The notes under the pieces were generated by a model. The model did no database searches and was not told where the DNA came from. It saw only the letters and a program-made list of their open reading frames with translations. The position numbers were made by a program, and so were the translations under genes. From assembly GCF_002209555.1 (NCBI RefSeq), contig NZ_NJIF01000007.1:124001-188000 (forward strand): a stretch of 64,000 nt of DNA, given 5' to 3'. Shown here one piece after another: positions 39,318 through 48,073 of the stretch; positions within the stretch are counted from its first letter, which is position 1, and each line of letters opens with the position of its first letter. This DNA is from Achromobacter insolitus. GTDB lineage: Bacteria; Pseudomonadota; Gammaproteobacteria; Burkholderiales; Burkholderiaceae_B.

Positions 39318-40649
39318 ATGAGCCGCATCATCCATCGCAACGCCAGCCCCCTTCCCGTCGCCATCAAGGGCGAAGGCTGCTTCATCATCGACCAGGAGGG
39401 CCGGCGCTATTTCGACGCATCGGGCGGCGCGGCGGTCTCGTGCCTGGGCCATGCGCATCCCGAAGTGCGCGCCGCGGCCGTGGCGCAACTGGATGCGTTG
39501 GAATACGCGCACACCAGTTTCTTCACCACGCCCGCGGCGGAAGAACTGGCCGAGCTGCTGGCGGCCAACAGCCCGGCATGCCTGGGTAACGCCTACTTCG
39601 TCTCGGGGGGATCGGAAGCGGTCGAAACGGCCCTGAAAATGGCGCGCCAGTATCACGTCGAACGCGGCGAGCCCGAACGCTACCGCTACATCGCGCGCCG
39701 CCAGAGCTATCACGGCAACACGCTTGCGGCCTTGTCAGTGGGCGGCAATGCCGGCCGGCGCGCGCTCTACCAGCCCGTACTGATTGAAAGTCACCACGTT
39801 TCGCCCTGCTTCCCCCTGCACTACCGCGCGGCCGGGGAAAGCGATGAGCAGTACACCGACCGCCTGGCCGCGGAGCTGGACGCCGAGATCCTCCGGTTGG
39901 GTCCGGACACGGTGTCCGCCTTCATCGCCGAAACCGTGGTCGGCGCCACCGCAGGCACCGTCGCGCCCGTGCCCGGCTATTTCCGCAAGATCCGACAGGT
40001 GTGCGACCGCCACGGCGTGCTGCTGATCCTGGACGAGGTCATGTGCGGGCTGGGCCGCACGGGCAGCTATCACGCCTTCGAGCAGGAAGGCGTGGTGCCG
40101 GACCTGCTGACGCTGGCCAAGGGCCTGGGCGGCGGTTACCTGCCCATAGGCGCGGTGCTGGCGCATGACCGGGTCATTGGCGCCATCAATGCAGGCTCGG
40201 GCGCGTTCCAGCATGGCTATACCTATGTGGGCCACCCGGTGGCCTGCGCCGCAGCGCTGGCCGTGCAGCGCATCGTGCTGCGCGACAAACTGGTGGACCG
40301 CGTGGCAGAAATGGGCGGGAAGTTCGGCGCCATGCTGGCCGCGCGCCTGGGAAGCCACCCGCATGTGGCCGACATCCGCGGCCGGGGAATGTTCTGGAGC
40401 GTGGAGCTGGCCGAGGACCCCGGCAGCCTGCGCCCCTATGCGCCAGAGCGCCGCCTCCATGCGCGCATCAAGACGCAGGCGCGCAAGCTGGGCCTGCTGT
40501 GCTATCCGGGCGGAGGGACCATAGACGGCACGCACGGCGACCACGTGCTGCTGGCGCCGCCCTATCTCAGCACCGCCGATGAACTGGGGTTCGCCGCGGA
40601 CGCGCTGGCCCGCGCCATCGATCTCGCGCTGAAGGACGATACGCCATAA
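39318..40649 (+). CDS. Class III PLP aminotransferase
   Basis: A 443-residue fold-type I aminotransferase of the omega-/class III group. LLILDEVMCGLGRTG holds the PLP-contacting Asp and LLTLAKGLGGGYLPIGA the Schiff-base Lys. FVSGGSEAVETALKMARQY is the cofactor phosphate region. It probably transaminates an omega-amino acid, diamine or amino alcohol in catabolism. Followed after 26 bp by an RpiR regulator and diverging from the Bug-MlrC pair, so these four genes may form one utilisation unit. Substrate not readable. Confidence 0.9.
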   Translation: MSRIIHRNASPLPVAIKGEGCFIIDQEGRRYFDASGGAAVSCLGHAHPEVRAAAVAQLDALEYAHTSFFTTPAAEELAELLAANSPACLGNAYFVSGGSEAVETALKMARQYHVERGEPERYRYIARRQSYHGNTLAALSVGGNAGRRALYQPVLIESHHVSPCFPLHYRAAGESDEQYTDRLAAELDAEILRLGPDTVSAFIAETVVGATAGTVAPVPGYFRKIRQVCDRHGVLLILDEVMCGLGRTGSYHAFEQEGVVPDLLTLAKGLGGGYLPIGAVLAHDRVIGAINAGSGAFQHGYTYVGHPVACAAALAVQRIVLRDKLVDRVAEMGGKFGAMLAARLGSHPHVADIRGRGMFWSVELAEDPGSLRPYAPERRLHARIKTQARKLGLLCYPGGGTIDGTHGDHVLLAPPYLSTADELGFAADALARAIDLALKDDTP

Positions 40650-40675
40650 TACGCGGCACCTAACCCGGAGCGCAG

Positions 40676-41548
40676 ATGGATAAAGCCGCCATCGACAAAC
40701 TGATCGAAACCCAGTTTTCCGCCTTGCCGCCCAAGCTGCGGCAGGCGGCCCGCTACGCGATCGATCATCCCAAGGACATCGCCCTGGAATCGATGCGCGC
40801 CACAGCCGGCCATGCGGGTGTGCAGGCCGGCGTCATGCTGCGCCTGGCACGCCAACTGGGATTCGAATCCTACGAGGCGTTCCGGCAACCGTATCGCGAC
40901 TGGCTGGCCGCGGGCGGTTCCAGTTTCTCGGGCCGCGCCACGGCGCTGCGCAAGCGTCCACAGCATGATGCCGATGCCGGGCTGGTCGCCGACATCCTCG
41001 ATGCCGAAGTCCATAACCTGGGCAGCAGCCTCGGCCCCGCCGCCCTGCCCGCCCTGAAGGCCGCGCACGGCGTGCTGGCCGGCGCGCGCCGCATCTACGT
41101 CATAGGCCTGCGCAGCCTGTATCCCGCGGCCTATCACTTCAGCTATGCCTGCGGCATGTTCCTGGACAACGTAACGCTGCTTACCGGCGTGGGCGGCACA
41201 CTGGCCGACGAATTGCGCCGCATTGGCCCGCGCGATGCCCTGGTCGCGTTCAGCCAGGCGCCCTATGCCCAGGTGGCGGTCGCGGCGGTGGAATTCGCGC
41301 GGGAGCGCGGCGCCAGCGTGGTCGCGGTCACCGACAGCGCGGTTTCACCCATAGCCCCCGGCGCGCGCGCACTGCTGCTGGTGGCCAATGACACGCCCTC
41401 GCTGTTTCCGTCCGTGGTGCCTGCCCTCTCCATCGCCCAGACGCTTACTGCCATGCTGGTCGCGCACAGCGGCGAGGAAAGCCTGCGCGAAATCGCCAAT
41501 AGCGAAGCGCAACTGCAGCGCTTCGGCGTGTACGCCGAAAAACGCTGA
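40676..41548 (+). CDS. MurR/RpiR-family transcriptional regulator
   Basis: A 290-residue regulator. The N-terminal HTH_6 domain (LRQAARYAIDHPKDIALESM, then VQAGVMLRLARQLGFESY) is followed by a SIS domain from about residue 120 that in this family binds phosphosugars or other metabolites (YVIGLRSLYPAAYHFSYACG). It lies downstream of the aminotransferase gene with its own ribosome site (GGAGCG before 40676) and is convergent, ten bases apart, with the unknown 298-aa gene of the lipid operon. Confidence 0.92.
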   Translation: MDKAAIDKLIETQFSALPPKLRQAARYAIDHPKDIALESMRATAGHAGVQAGVMLRLARQLGFESYEAFRQPYRDWLAAGGSSFSGRATALRKRPQHDADAGLVADILDAEVHNLGSSLGPAALPALKAAHGVLAGARRIYVIGLRSLYPAAYHFSYACGMFLDNVTLLTGVGGTLADELRRIGPRDALVAFSQAPYAQVAVAAVEFARERGASVVAVTDSAVSPIAPGARALLLVANDTPSLFPSVVPALSIAQTLTAMLVAHSGEESLREIANSEAQLQRFGVYAEKR

Positions 41549-41558
41549 GGCCCGGCGA

Positions 41559-42455
41559 TCAGGCGATCGGCGCAGGCGGCTCGCCGCCTTGCTGCGCGTC
41601 CTTCATTTCCATCAGCAGGCTGTGCAGCATCTCCGTGGACAGCCCATGCAGCACCAGCCGATAGCCCGCGCGCAGGGTCGACATTGGCACCAGGGGATGG
41701 TTGTTGTTCACCAGGATCAGATGCTGCGGCGCGCCCAGCAGCTTGGCCGCATAGATGCCGATGGTCTCGTCCAGCTGCAATGAATTGGCTGCGCGCCAGA
41801 AGTCGTTGTCGGTCAGCATCAGCTGGTACAGCGGCGTAAAGAGCTCAATCGCGCTTTGCAGGTCCAGAAAATTCAGCTTGCCCTGCGGCATGTCTTCGAG
41901 CAGCAGATCGGGATCGCGGATCATTGAAAAATCCACCCGTGGCGGCGCGTGCATCTCTACGCCCGCATCGCGCAGCGCCTGGTTCAGGCGGATGACGAAG
42001 TTGAACAGGTTCAGGTCGTGCTTGACGAAGAGTTCATCCTTCAGGTCATCGATATCGCGCGGCTCCAGCGGCGTGGTCGTGATCGGCACCGGCGAGTTGG
42101 CGGCGATGAAGGACAGGATCTGCGCCCCCAGATGGAAATGGCGCAGGATCAGCCAGTTGGCCTCGGGGGATACGAAACGCTTCAGGCCCCATGCCAGGAT
42201 CCGATGCAGCAGCTTCGAGTGCGACCAGCGGCGCGGCAGGAAGGTCTTGATGACCTGGATCAGGATGATAAAGGCCCGCGCGAGCGGCCGCAGGAACGGC
42301 AGCAGGTATTGGCGCGAGGCGCAGCTGGAATCCGTCAGCCAGGCCTTCTTCACCTTGTCGGGCAAGGGCGTGCTGCGATCCAGGTAGAGCGCCAGCCACG
42401 GGCTGGGGTCTGCCGGATCGTGCGGCTTGGCAAGGAATTCAGGCTCTTTGCTCAT
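41559..42455 (-). CDS. Uncharacterised protein of the ketosynthase-desaturase operon
   Basis: I do not recognise a named family for this 298-residue protein. It is rich in aromatic and basic residues, with one moderately hydrophobic stretch near residues 55-70 (LARAFIILIQVIKTF) and otherwise looks soluble or peripherally membrane-bound. Repeated NxFxxRxNQAL and HLILVNNNHPLVP segments suggest a compact helical fold. It overlaps the ketosynthase fusion by ATGA and is the last gene of the four-gene operon, so it probably serves the same lipid pathway, for example as binding or chaperone subunit. The upstream open frame to 42560 overlaps the fusion gene and is not used. Confidence 0.75.
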   Translation of the reverse strand: MSKEPEFLAKPHDPADPSPWLALYLDRSTPLPDKVKKAWLTDSSCASRQYLLPFLRPLARAFIILIQVIKTFLPRRWSHSKLLHRILAWGLKRFVSPEANWLILRHFHLGAQILSFIAANSPVPITTTPLEPRDIDDLKDELFVKHDLNLFNFVIRLNQALRDAGVEMHAPPRVDFSMIRDPDLLLEDMPQGKLNFLDLQSAIELFTPLYQLMLTDNDFWRAANSLQLDETIGIYAAKLLGAPQHLILVNNNHPLVPMSTLRAGYRLVLHGLSTEMLHSLLMEMKDAQQGGEPPAPIA

Positions 42456-44377
42456 GACGCGTCGCCTTCCATCACGTGGTGAAACTGCATCAGGTACAGC
42501 GCGGCCGTGCGGCGCGCCGTGTCGACAATGCGCTGCTCGGCGCGGCCGTCCTCGTCGCAATCCAGCGCCAGCTCCACCGCCGACAGCCAGCGCGCCAGGT
42601 GATGCTCGTCGTTATGGCCGTGATATTCCAGGAAGCGGAAGGCGTCCGGCGGCAGCTTCAGGCTGGCCTTGAGCAGCGGCAGCAGCGCCGGCACGATGCG
42701 TTGGCCCGTGCCTTCAATGATGTAGATGGCGCCCAGCAGGCCGATGGGGTCGCGCGTGGCGGCCAGGCCGTGCAGATAGGCGTTGAGCGCTTCGCCCCCG
42801 GGGTTGCGGCGCAGCGCGTCGATATCCTCGACCGCGCCGCCCGCGTTGCGGTAGTCCTGGAACAGGATCAGGAAGTCGTTCTGTTCCTCGCCCGCATGCG
42901 TGTCGATCAGCGCCGCAAGGGGCGCGTATTGCTCCGTCAGCGAGGCCGCGCCTTCGCGCATCCACTTGCTGCCTTCGCGCACCTGCGGAATCCAGTTCTC
43001 CATCCAATTCAGATAGTCGGCCGTCTGGAATTCCCGATTGCGCAGGCGCCGCACCACCGGCGTGCGCCACACACGCGAGCGGTAGTCGTGCCAGATCGCG
43101 GCCAGCTCGGTCAGCAGCTGGCCCAGGCCCTGCGGCGCCATGTCCGGATCGTGCGGCGGCGCGATCGCGGCGGCATCGTCGCTGTTCGCATCCTCGCGCA
43201 GCGCAGACGCGGCGGGCGCGCCAGCGGCGATCTGCGGCGCATGCACGGCCTCGGCCTCCAGCAGCATGTAGGCCGCCATGAAGCGTCCCGACTCCGGGAT
43301 GTAGCAGAAGATCTGCTCGCCCGGCTTCACTTCGCGCGTCTCCAGGAACTCGGCCAGCATGATCAGGATGGACGCCGCGCCGGTATTGCCACGCCACGCC
43401 AGGTTGCTGAACCAGCGCTCACGCGGGATCACGAGGCCTGCCTTCTCCATCAGGTCTTCCACGACCGGGATGAACTTCTCCGACGAGTAATGGCACAGGA
43501 AGTGGTCCACCTGGTCGGGATCCACCCAGCCGTCGCGCACCAGCTTGGCGTATTCATGGATGCCGATGTCGAACAGATGCGGCAGCAGGCGGATGTCCTG
43601 CCGCAAGGAAAGCGCGCCGTCCGCTTCGGCCTCGTTCCAGGAGGGATAGTCCAGATGGCCGCGGGCGCGATCCGCGGACAAGCCCAGCTGCATGCACACC
43701 GGGTAGTCGCCCGAGAACGAACGCTGGTGCACCCACTTCAGCCGCAGGCGCACGCCTTGCGAGGCCCCCGGCAAGGGCCGGCCGCTATTGCCCAGCAACA
43801 CCGCTCCCGCGCCGTCCGACAGCATCCACCGCAGGAAATGCGCATCGAAGTCAGCGTCGTAGCCTCGCGCGGCGAAGCGTGAACGCTTGAACAGCCGCGA
43901 CGGCAGCTCGCTGGCCACGGCCAGTGCGCTGCCGTGACCGCCCAGCTCCACGCCCTGCGCCGCCGTCTGGATGGCCGATACGCCTGCCGCGCAAATGCCA
44001 TGCACCGACAGCGTCTCCATCGGATGCGCGGCCAGTTCGCCTTGGATCATGTTGGAAAAGCCCGGCATCAGCGCGTCTCCGCCCGACGAGCCGCTGGCCA
44101 GCAGCGATACCGCGGACAGGTCGCTGTCGTGGCGCCGCAGGCAGTCGCGGATGGCGTTGGCCGCTAGCTGCGCATTGGTAAACACCGTTGCGCCTTCAGG
44201 ATCGATCGCGTAATAGCGCTGCTTGATGCCGTTTTCTGCCAGGATGCGGCTCTTGATGCGGCTGGACATGCGGTTCAGCGGCGCAATGTAGCTGTCCATG
44301 GCATCGTTGGACACGGGTTCGCCCGGCATGAAATAGCCGGCGCTTTCCAGATAGACACGATGAAACGCTATGGGCAT
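42452..44377 (-). CDS. Ketosynthase III (DarB/StlD-like) fused to haem-oxygenase-like diiron domain
   Basis: A 641-residue two-domain protein. Residues 1-370 are a KAS III-type thiolase fold of the StlD/DarB group, with the nucleophile Cys129 in HGICAAGVSAIQ, His296 in HFLCHYSSE and Asn331 in WRGNTGAASI, an intact Cys-His-Asn set. After a linker of about 50 residues, residues 420-641 resemble the haem-oxygenase-like iron oxidase (TenA/CADD/UndA) fold. Candidate metal ligands are Glu555 and the HxxxDxxH motif His586-Asp590-His593. The helix with Glu497/Glu498 lacks a clear His seven residues on. The protein could condense acyl chains and then oxidise or cleave the product in one polypeptide. 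It lies between desaturase genes and the unknown 298-aa gene. Fold assignment of the C-terminal part is by motif and length. Confidence 0.82.
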   Translation of the reverse strand: MPIAFHRVYLESAGYFMPGEPVSNDAMDSYIAPLNRMSSRIKSRILAENGIKQRYYAIDPEGATVFTNAQLAANAIRDCLRRHDSDLSAVSLLASGSSGGDALMPGFSNMIQGELAAHPMETLSVHGICAAGVSAIQTAAQGVELGGHGSALAVASELPSRLFKRSRFAARGYDADFDAHFLRWMLSDGAGAVLLGNSGRPLPGASQGVRLRLKWVHQRSFSGDYPVCMQLGLSADRARGHLDYPSWNEAEADGALSLRQDIRLLPHLFDIGIHEYAKLVRDGWVDPDQVDHFLCHYSSEKFIPVVEDLMEKAGLVIPRERWFSNLAWRGNTGAASILIMLAEFLETREVKPGEQIFCYIPESGRFMAAYMLLEAEAVHAPQIAAGAPAASALREDANSDDAAAIAPPHDPDMAPQGLGQLLTELAAIWHDYRSRVWRTPVVRRLRNREFQTADYLNWMENWIPQVREGSKWMREGAASLTEQYAPLAALIDTHAGEEQNDFLILFQDYRNAGGAVEDIDALRRNPGGEALNAYLHGLAATRDPIGLLGAIYIIEGTGQRIVPALLPLLKASLKLPPDAFRFLEYHGHNDEHHLARWLSAVELALDCDEDGRAEQRIVDTARRTAALYLMQFHHVMEGDAS

Positions 44378-44410
44378 GAGAGGCCTCTGGTGGATGTATG
44401 GAGTTCGGCG

Positions 44411-45343
44411 CTAGCGGATGTGCTCGGGCGCCATGCATGAGCGGCTGCGAAAGCGCGGCATCAAGGCGCCCAGCACGAACACGCGAAACATGTAGGGCGT
44501 CAAGCCGGGCTCGTTCAGGACCGGATCCACGCGGTTGCGGTATTGCTCCCGGTGCAGGCGCACCAGCTCGGACCAGTGCGCCCGCGGATGCTCGTGATGC
44601 GCCGTGTGCAGGCCGATATTGAAGAGCAGCGGATTGACCAGCCCTTCGAAGTTGCGCGCATAGTTCAGGCCTGCGACGGCCCGGGGGCCACCGTCGGCAT
44701 GGGCATGCTGCAGGTAGTTGGTGGCCAGCAGCCAGTGCAGGCCGTGCAGCTGCGGCACGATGACAAACACCAGCGCCTTGATGGGATTCACGGCCAGCAG
44801 CCCGCCCCAGAGGCCCAGCCACACACCGTACTGCGCCATGCAATAGCGCCAGGCGCCCGGCCAGTGCCGGCGCAGGCGCCCCAGCCACGCGAAGAACAAG
44901 GGATACAGCACCCAACCGGCCTGGAAGGGATGGATCAGATAACCCCAGAGGTGGTTGGTGTCGCCGCCAAAACGGTAAGTGCGCGCCACGTCGCGCGCGC
45001 CGTGCTTGTAACGGTGGTGGTTGGCCACGTGCGCCGGGTAGAACACGAAGGTTGGGTGCCCTTGCAGCAACGTGATCCAGAAATCGGTGGCGCGATTGCT
45101 CCAGCGCCCGCGCCACATTCGGATATGCGTGTGGTTATGATGGATGACGCCCACGCCCAGGGTCAGGAACAGCATCAGGCCGTATAGCGGCCACCAGAAG
45201 CCATGGACCCATTGCCAGGCCGCCAGGGCGGGCAGCGCGGCCAGGTAGACGAGGCTTTGCCAGTCGCGCCGGTTGCGCAGCGACGGCAGCCGGCGTTGCC
45301 GCTTAAGCGCGCCCGCCAAGCGATTCTCGTTGTTGGTAGGCAT
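44411..45343 (-). CDS. Membrane fatty-acid desaturase
   Basis: A 310-residue integral-membrane diiron desaturase. The three His boxes are HHNHTH (about residues 68-73), HVANHHRYKH (about 105-114) and HTAHHEHPRAHW (about 245-256), separated by paired hydrophobic segments. It should introduce a double bond or hydroxyl into an acyl chain at the inner membrane. Its start lies 41 bp inside the end of the sterol-desaturase-family gene, and it ends 33 bp before the ketosynthase fusion, so all are co-transcribed. Regiospecificity and carrier (ACP, CoA or lipid) cannot be read. Confidence 0.9.
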   Translation of the reverse strand: MPTNNENRLAGALKRQRRLPSLRNRRDWQSLVYLAALPALAAWQWVHGFWWPLYGLMLFLTLGVGVIHHNHTHIRMWRGRWSNRATDFWITLLQGHPTFVFYPAHVANHHRYKHGARDVARTYRFGGDTNHLWGYLIHPFQAGWVLYPLFFAWLGRLRRHWPGAWRYCMAQYGVWLGLWGGLLAVNPIKALVFVIVPQLHGLHWLLATNYLQHAHADGGPRAVAGLNYARNFEGLVNPLLFNIGLHTAHHEHPRAHWSELVRLHREQYRNRVDPVLNEPGLTPYMFRVFVLGALMPRFRSRSCMAPEHIR

Positions 45344-46079
45344 TCAGCTGGGGCTGCGCCGCCTCGGCCTTCAGGCGGGTGCGGAACAAACGGTCCATGA
45401 AGGTGAACTGGAAGCCGTAATTGCCGTTGTAGCAGGCATGGTGCAGATGATGCCGGCGGCTGGCGGCGAACCAGTGCGCATAGGACACCTTGGGAAAAAA
45501 ATCGTAGTTGGCGTGCCCGATGCAGTTGAAGAACAAACTGAACAGCGGCACGGAGGCCAGCGACCAGAAGCTGAAGTCATGCAGCACCATGGGCAGCATG
45601 ATCACGTTGCCCAGCATCAGCGCTTCGATAGGATGGAAGCTGTAGGTTGAAAACGGCGTGGTCACGACCGAGCGGTGGTGCGGCAAGTGGAAGCGGCGCA
45701 GCAGCTTGGTGTGCAGGAGGCGGTGATTGATCCAAAAATGCACGTCGTTCCAGGCCACCAGCACCAGGATTTCGACTGTGATCTTTTGCCAGCTGGCGTC
45801 CGGGTCCAGATGCGCCCAACCCAACTGCAACAGGCCCCACGGAAAAATCATGCCGGTGCCAAACAACAAGATGGACAGGCCGGATTGGGCGAATTCGCGC
45901 CGCAACTGGCCCGGCGCCAGCGGGCGCGGATCCAGCGCACGCCCGATGCCCAGCGAAGGCAGGATGTAATGCGTCAGCAGCCAGGTGGCCGCACCGAAGA
46001 CCAGATAGATGCCGCCGAAGAAAAGCAGGCCCGCCAGCATGACTTGCCAGGCGGACAAGGCTACAAAAGCTTGGGCCAT
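45303..46079 (-). CDS. Sterol desaturase/fatty-acid hydroxylase family protein
   Basis: A 258-residue membrane enzyme with about four transmembrane segments and the FA-hydroxylase His clusters: NDVHFWINHRLLH, HLPHHRS and HLHHACYNGNYG. Bacterial members hydroxylate or desaturate fatty acids, carotenoids or ether lipids. First gene of the four-gene minus-strand lipid operon. The 123-bp gap upstream is AT-richer than its surroundings and probably holds the operon promoter, but I could not define hexamers with confidence. Confidence 0.9.
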   Translation of the reverse strand: MAQAFVALSAWQVMLAGLLFFGGIYLVFGAATWLLTHYILPSLGIGRALDPRPLAPGQLRREFAQSGLSILLFGTGMIFPWGLLQLGWAHLDPDASWQKITVEILVLVAWNDVHFWINHRLLHTKLLRRFHLPHHRSVVTTPFSTYSFHPIEALMLGNVIMLPMVLHDFSFWSLASVPLFSLFFNCIGHANYDFFPKVSYAHWFAASRRHHLHHACYNGNYGFQFTFMDRLFRTRLKAEAAQPQLNAYQQRESLGGRA

Positions 46080-46202
46080 GAACGTTCTGTTTCACCCGAA
46101 GAATGGGCGCATGATAAGCAATCCGTCAGCTTCCAGGTAGGACATTTATTACAAAATGAATCCGAAGACCACAAAGCTGGCGGACTGCTCACCAGGTTCC
46201 GG

Positions 46203-47096
46203 CTATTGGCAAGGATACTGGCGATTCAGTCCCGCCACGGCGGCGTCCATGCGCGAAGCCAGCCCCATGCTGGCGGGCGGCATGGGCAAGCGCAGCTCTT
46301 CGCTCAACAGGCCTTGACGCCCGAGCTGCGCCTTCAAGGGTCCGGGGTTGGGCTCGGCGAATGTCAACTGGATGATGGGAACCAGCGCGTGGAAGAGCTT
46401 TCTCGCTAAATCCAGCTGCTGTGCCCGCACGGCCTGGTACATGGCCACGAACAGGTCGGGGCGGATGTGCGCGGCCGCGGCGATCATGCCAGCGCCCCCC
46501 AGGCTCATCACGGACAGGGCCTGCAGATCCTCGCCCGCAAGCACGTTCATGTTGCCATCGGCGATCAGCGCGATCGTCTTCTCCAGTGAGCCGCCGCAGT
46601 CCTTGATGGCCGCAATGTTGGGATGCGCCGCCAACGCCAGCAGGGTCGCTGTATCCAGTGTGGTACCCGTGCGATATGGAATGTCGTAGAGCACCAGGGG
46701 GAAGCGCGAGGCATCGGCCAGGCAGCGGAAATACATGGCGGCGCCTTCCTGGCCTGGGCGAACGTAGTACGGCGCGGGCGCCAGGATGCCAGCGAGCGGC
46801 CGCGTGCCGAAGGCGACCAGGCGCTGCATCACGTGGCCATGGTGATTGCCGGCCAAACCCATGATGACGGGCATCCTGCCCGCCTCGGTCAGCACGGCCT
46901 CAAGCACGGCAAGTTGCTCGGCGTCGTCCAGCGACGCGGCCTCGCCGGTGCTGCCGCACACGACCAGGCCGTCCACCCCCGCGGCGGCATAGTGGCGCAC
47001 CAGCCGCCGCAAGGCGCCGCCATCGACGGCGCCGCCGGAAAACGGCGTGACGAGAGGCACCCAGACGCCCTGGATCGGTGATTGATGAGATTGCAT
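46203..47096 (-). CDS. DapA-family (dihydrodipicolinate synthase-like) aldolase
   Basis: A 297-residue class I aldolase of the DHDPS/NAL family. CGSTGEAASL is the GTTGE-type pyruvate carboxylate site, YDIPYRTGTTL holds the catalytic Tyr, and the Schiff-base Lys is in NIAAIKDCGG. It could be 4-hydroxy-tetrahydrodipicolinate synthase, but many Burkholderiales carry several paralogues that act on other keto acids, and no other lysine genes are adjacent. A 315-bp gap with a perfect inverted repeat lies upstream. Confidence 0.85.
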   Translation of the reverse strand: MQSHQSPIQGVWVPLVTPFSGGAVDGGALRRLVRHYAAAGVDGLVVCGSTGEAASLDDAEQLAVLEAVLTEAGRMPVIMGLAGNHHGHVMQRLVAFGTRPLAGILAPAPYYVRPGQEGAAMYFRCLADASRFPLVLYDIPYRTGTTLDTATLLALAAHPNIAAIKDCGGSLEKTIALIADGNMNVLAGEDLQALSVMSLGGAGMIAAAAHIRPDLFVAMYQAVRAQQLDLARKLFHALVPIIQLTFAEPNPGPLKAQLGRQGLLSEELRLPMPPASMGLASRMDAAVAGLNRQYPCQ

Positions 47097-47411
47097 GTGA
47101 ACACTCCTTCGGTGTAAGCGGACCGTGGTTGGACCGTACAGAAGTGCTCGGGATACTAGGGGTGCGCGGACGGCGCCATGCGCCGCCAGGAGGCCGCTGT
47201 TCCGTCGCCCATCTGACGGAACAGCATGCTCCGGTCAGATGAGCGGCTGTTTTTTGGATTTCAGGCCGACGCAAGCCAGCACCACGCCCAGGGCGCGGAA
47301 CGGGAAAGCGGATTGGATGGCCTGATGAATCATGAATGGAACGGATGCGGTTGTCTGCAAGCGCAGATGCGGGAATCTACCGGGACGCCGCATCCGTGTC
47401 AACGCTGCGGC
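47097..47411 (-). promoter_or_regulatory. Upstream region of the DapA-family gene with 10-bp inverted repeat
   Basis: No gene is seen in these 315 bp between two minus-strand genes. At 47197-47224 CTGTTCCGTC and GACGGAACAG form a perfect ten-base-pair inverted repeat around an eight-base centre, about 100 bp upstream of the DapA-family start. It could be a dimeric regulator's operator, or the terminator stem of the methionine-sulfoxide reductase gene. No U run follows on the minus strand, which favours an operator. Confidence 0.5.
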
Positions 47412-47897
47412 TCAGCCCAGGCTGGCCAGGAACACCGCGCACAGGGCTTCCATGCCCTGGCGGTCGTCTTCGTCGAAGCGGTCCGGCACCGGGCTGTCCA
47501 CGTCCCAGACGCCAATCAGCTGGCCGTCACGCACCAGCGGCACGACGATCTCGGAACGCGAGGCCGCATCGCATGCGATGTGGCCGGGAAACGCATGCAC
47601 GTCGGGTACGAGCTGCGTCTGGCGCTGGCTGGCGGCCGCGCCGCATACGCCGCGGTTCAGCGCAATGCGCACGCAGGCCGGCTTGCCCTGGAAAGGACCC
47701 AGCACCAATTCCGTGCCATCGAAGAAATAAAAGCCTGCCCAGTTCAGGTCGGGCAAGGCCTGGTAGGCCAGCGCGCTCAGATTGGCGGCGTTGGCAATGC
47801 GGTCATGCTCGCCATCCAGCAGGGCACGGGCCTGGGAGGCCAATCCGGCATACAGGGCGGCCTTGGAATCGGCGACGATCGGAGCGGCTTCAAACAT
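47412..47897 (-). CDS. msrC: Free methionine-(R)-sulfoxide reductase (GAF-type, fRMsr)
   Basis: A 161-residue single GAF-domain protein. Cysteines 75, 85 and 109 keep exactly the spacing of the catalytic set in E. coli MsrC (84, 94, 118), and WAGFYFFDG and DVHAFPGHIACD are family segments. It reduces free methionine-R-sulfoxide with thioredoxin-type electrons, protecting the methionine pool. It diverges from the PLP aminotransferase gene, whose start lies 177 bp away. Confidence 0.93.
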   Translation of the reverse strand: MFEAAPIVADSKAALYAGLASQARALLDGEHDRIANAANLSALAYQALPDLNWAGFYFFDGTELVLGPFQGKPACVRIALNRGVCGAAASQRQTQLVPDVHAFPGHIACDAASRSEIVVPLVRDGQLIGVWDVDSPVPDRFDEDDRQGMEALCAVFLASLG

Positions 47898-48073
47898 GGG
47901 AAATGTAACTGTACAGGCGGTTATCGATGCAGGTGATTTTAGGGCTTGGCTGCTTTAAGGGGGCCAGGCTGCCGCCGTGTGGGACAATAGTTTTTCGAAA
48001 TATTTTTTCCGCCGGGCCACCCAAGGGATCAACCGCCCGTATTTTCCTACCCTTCTTGATCAAGAAGCACTCC

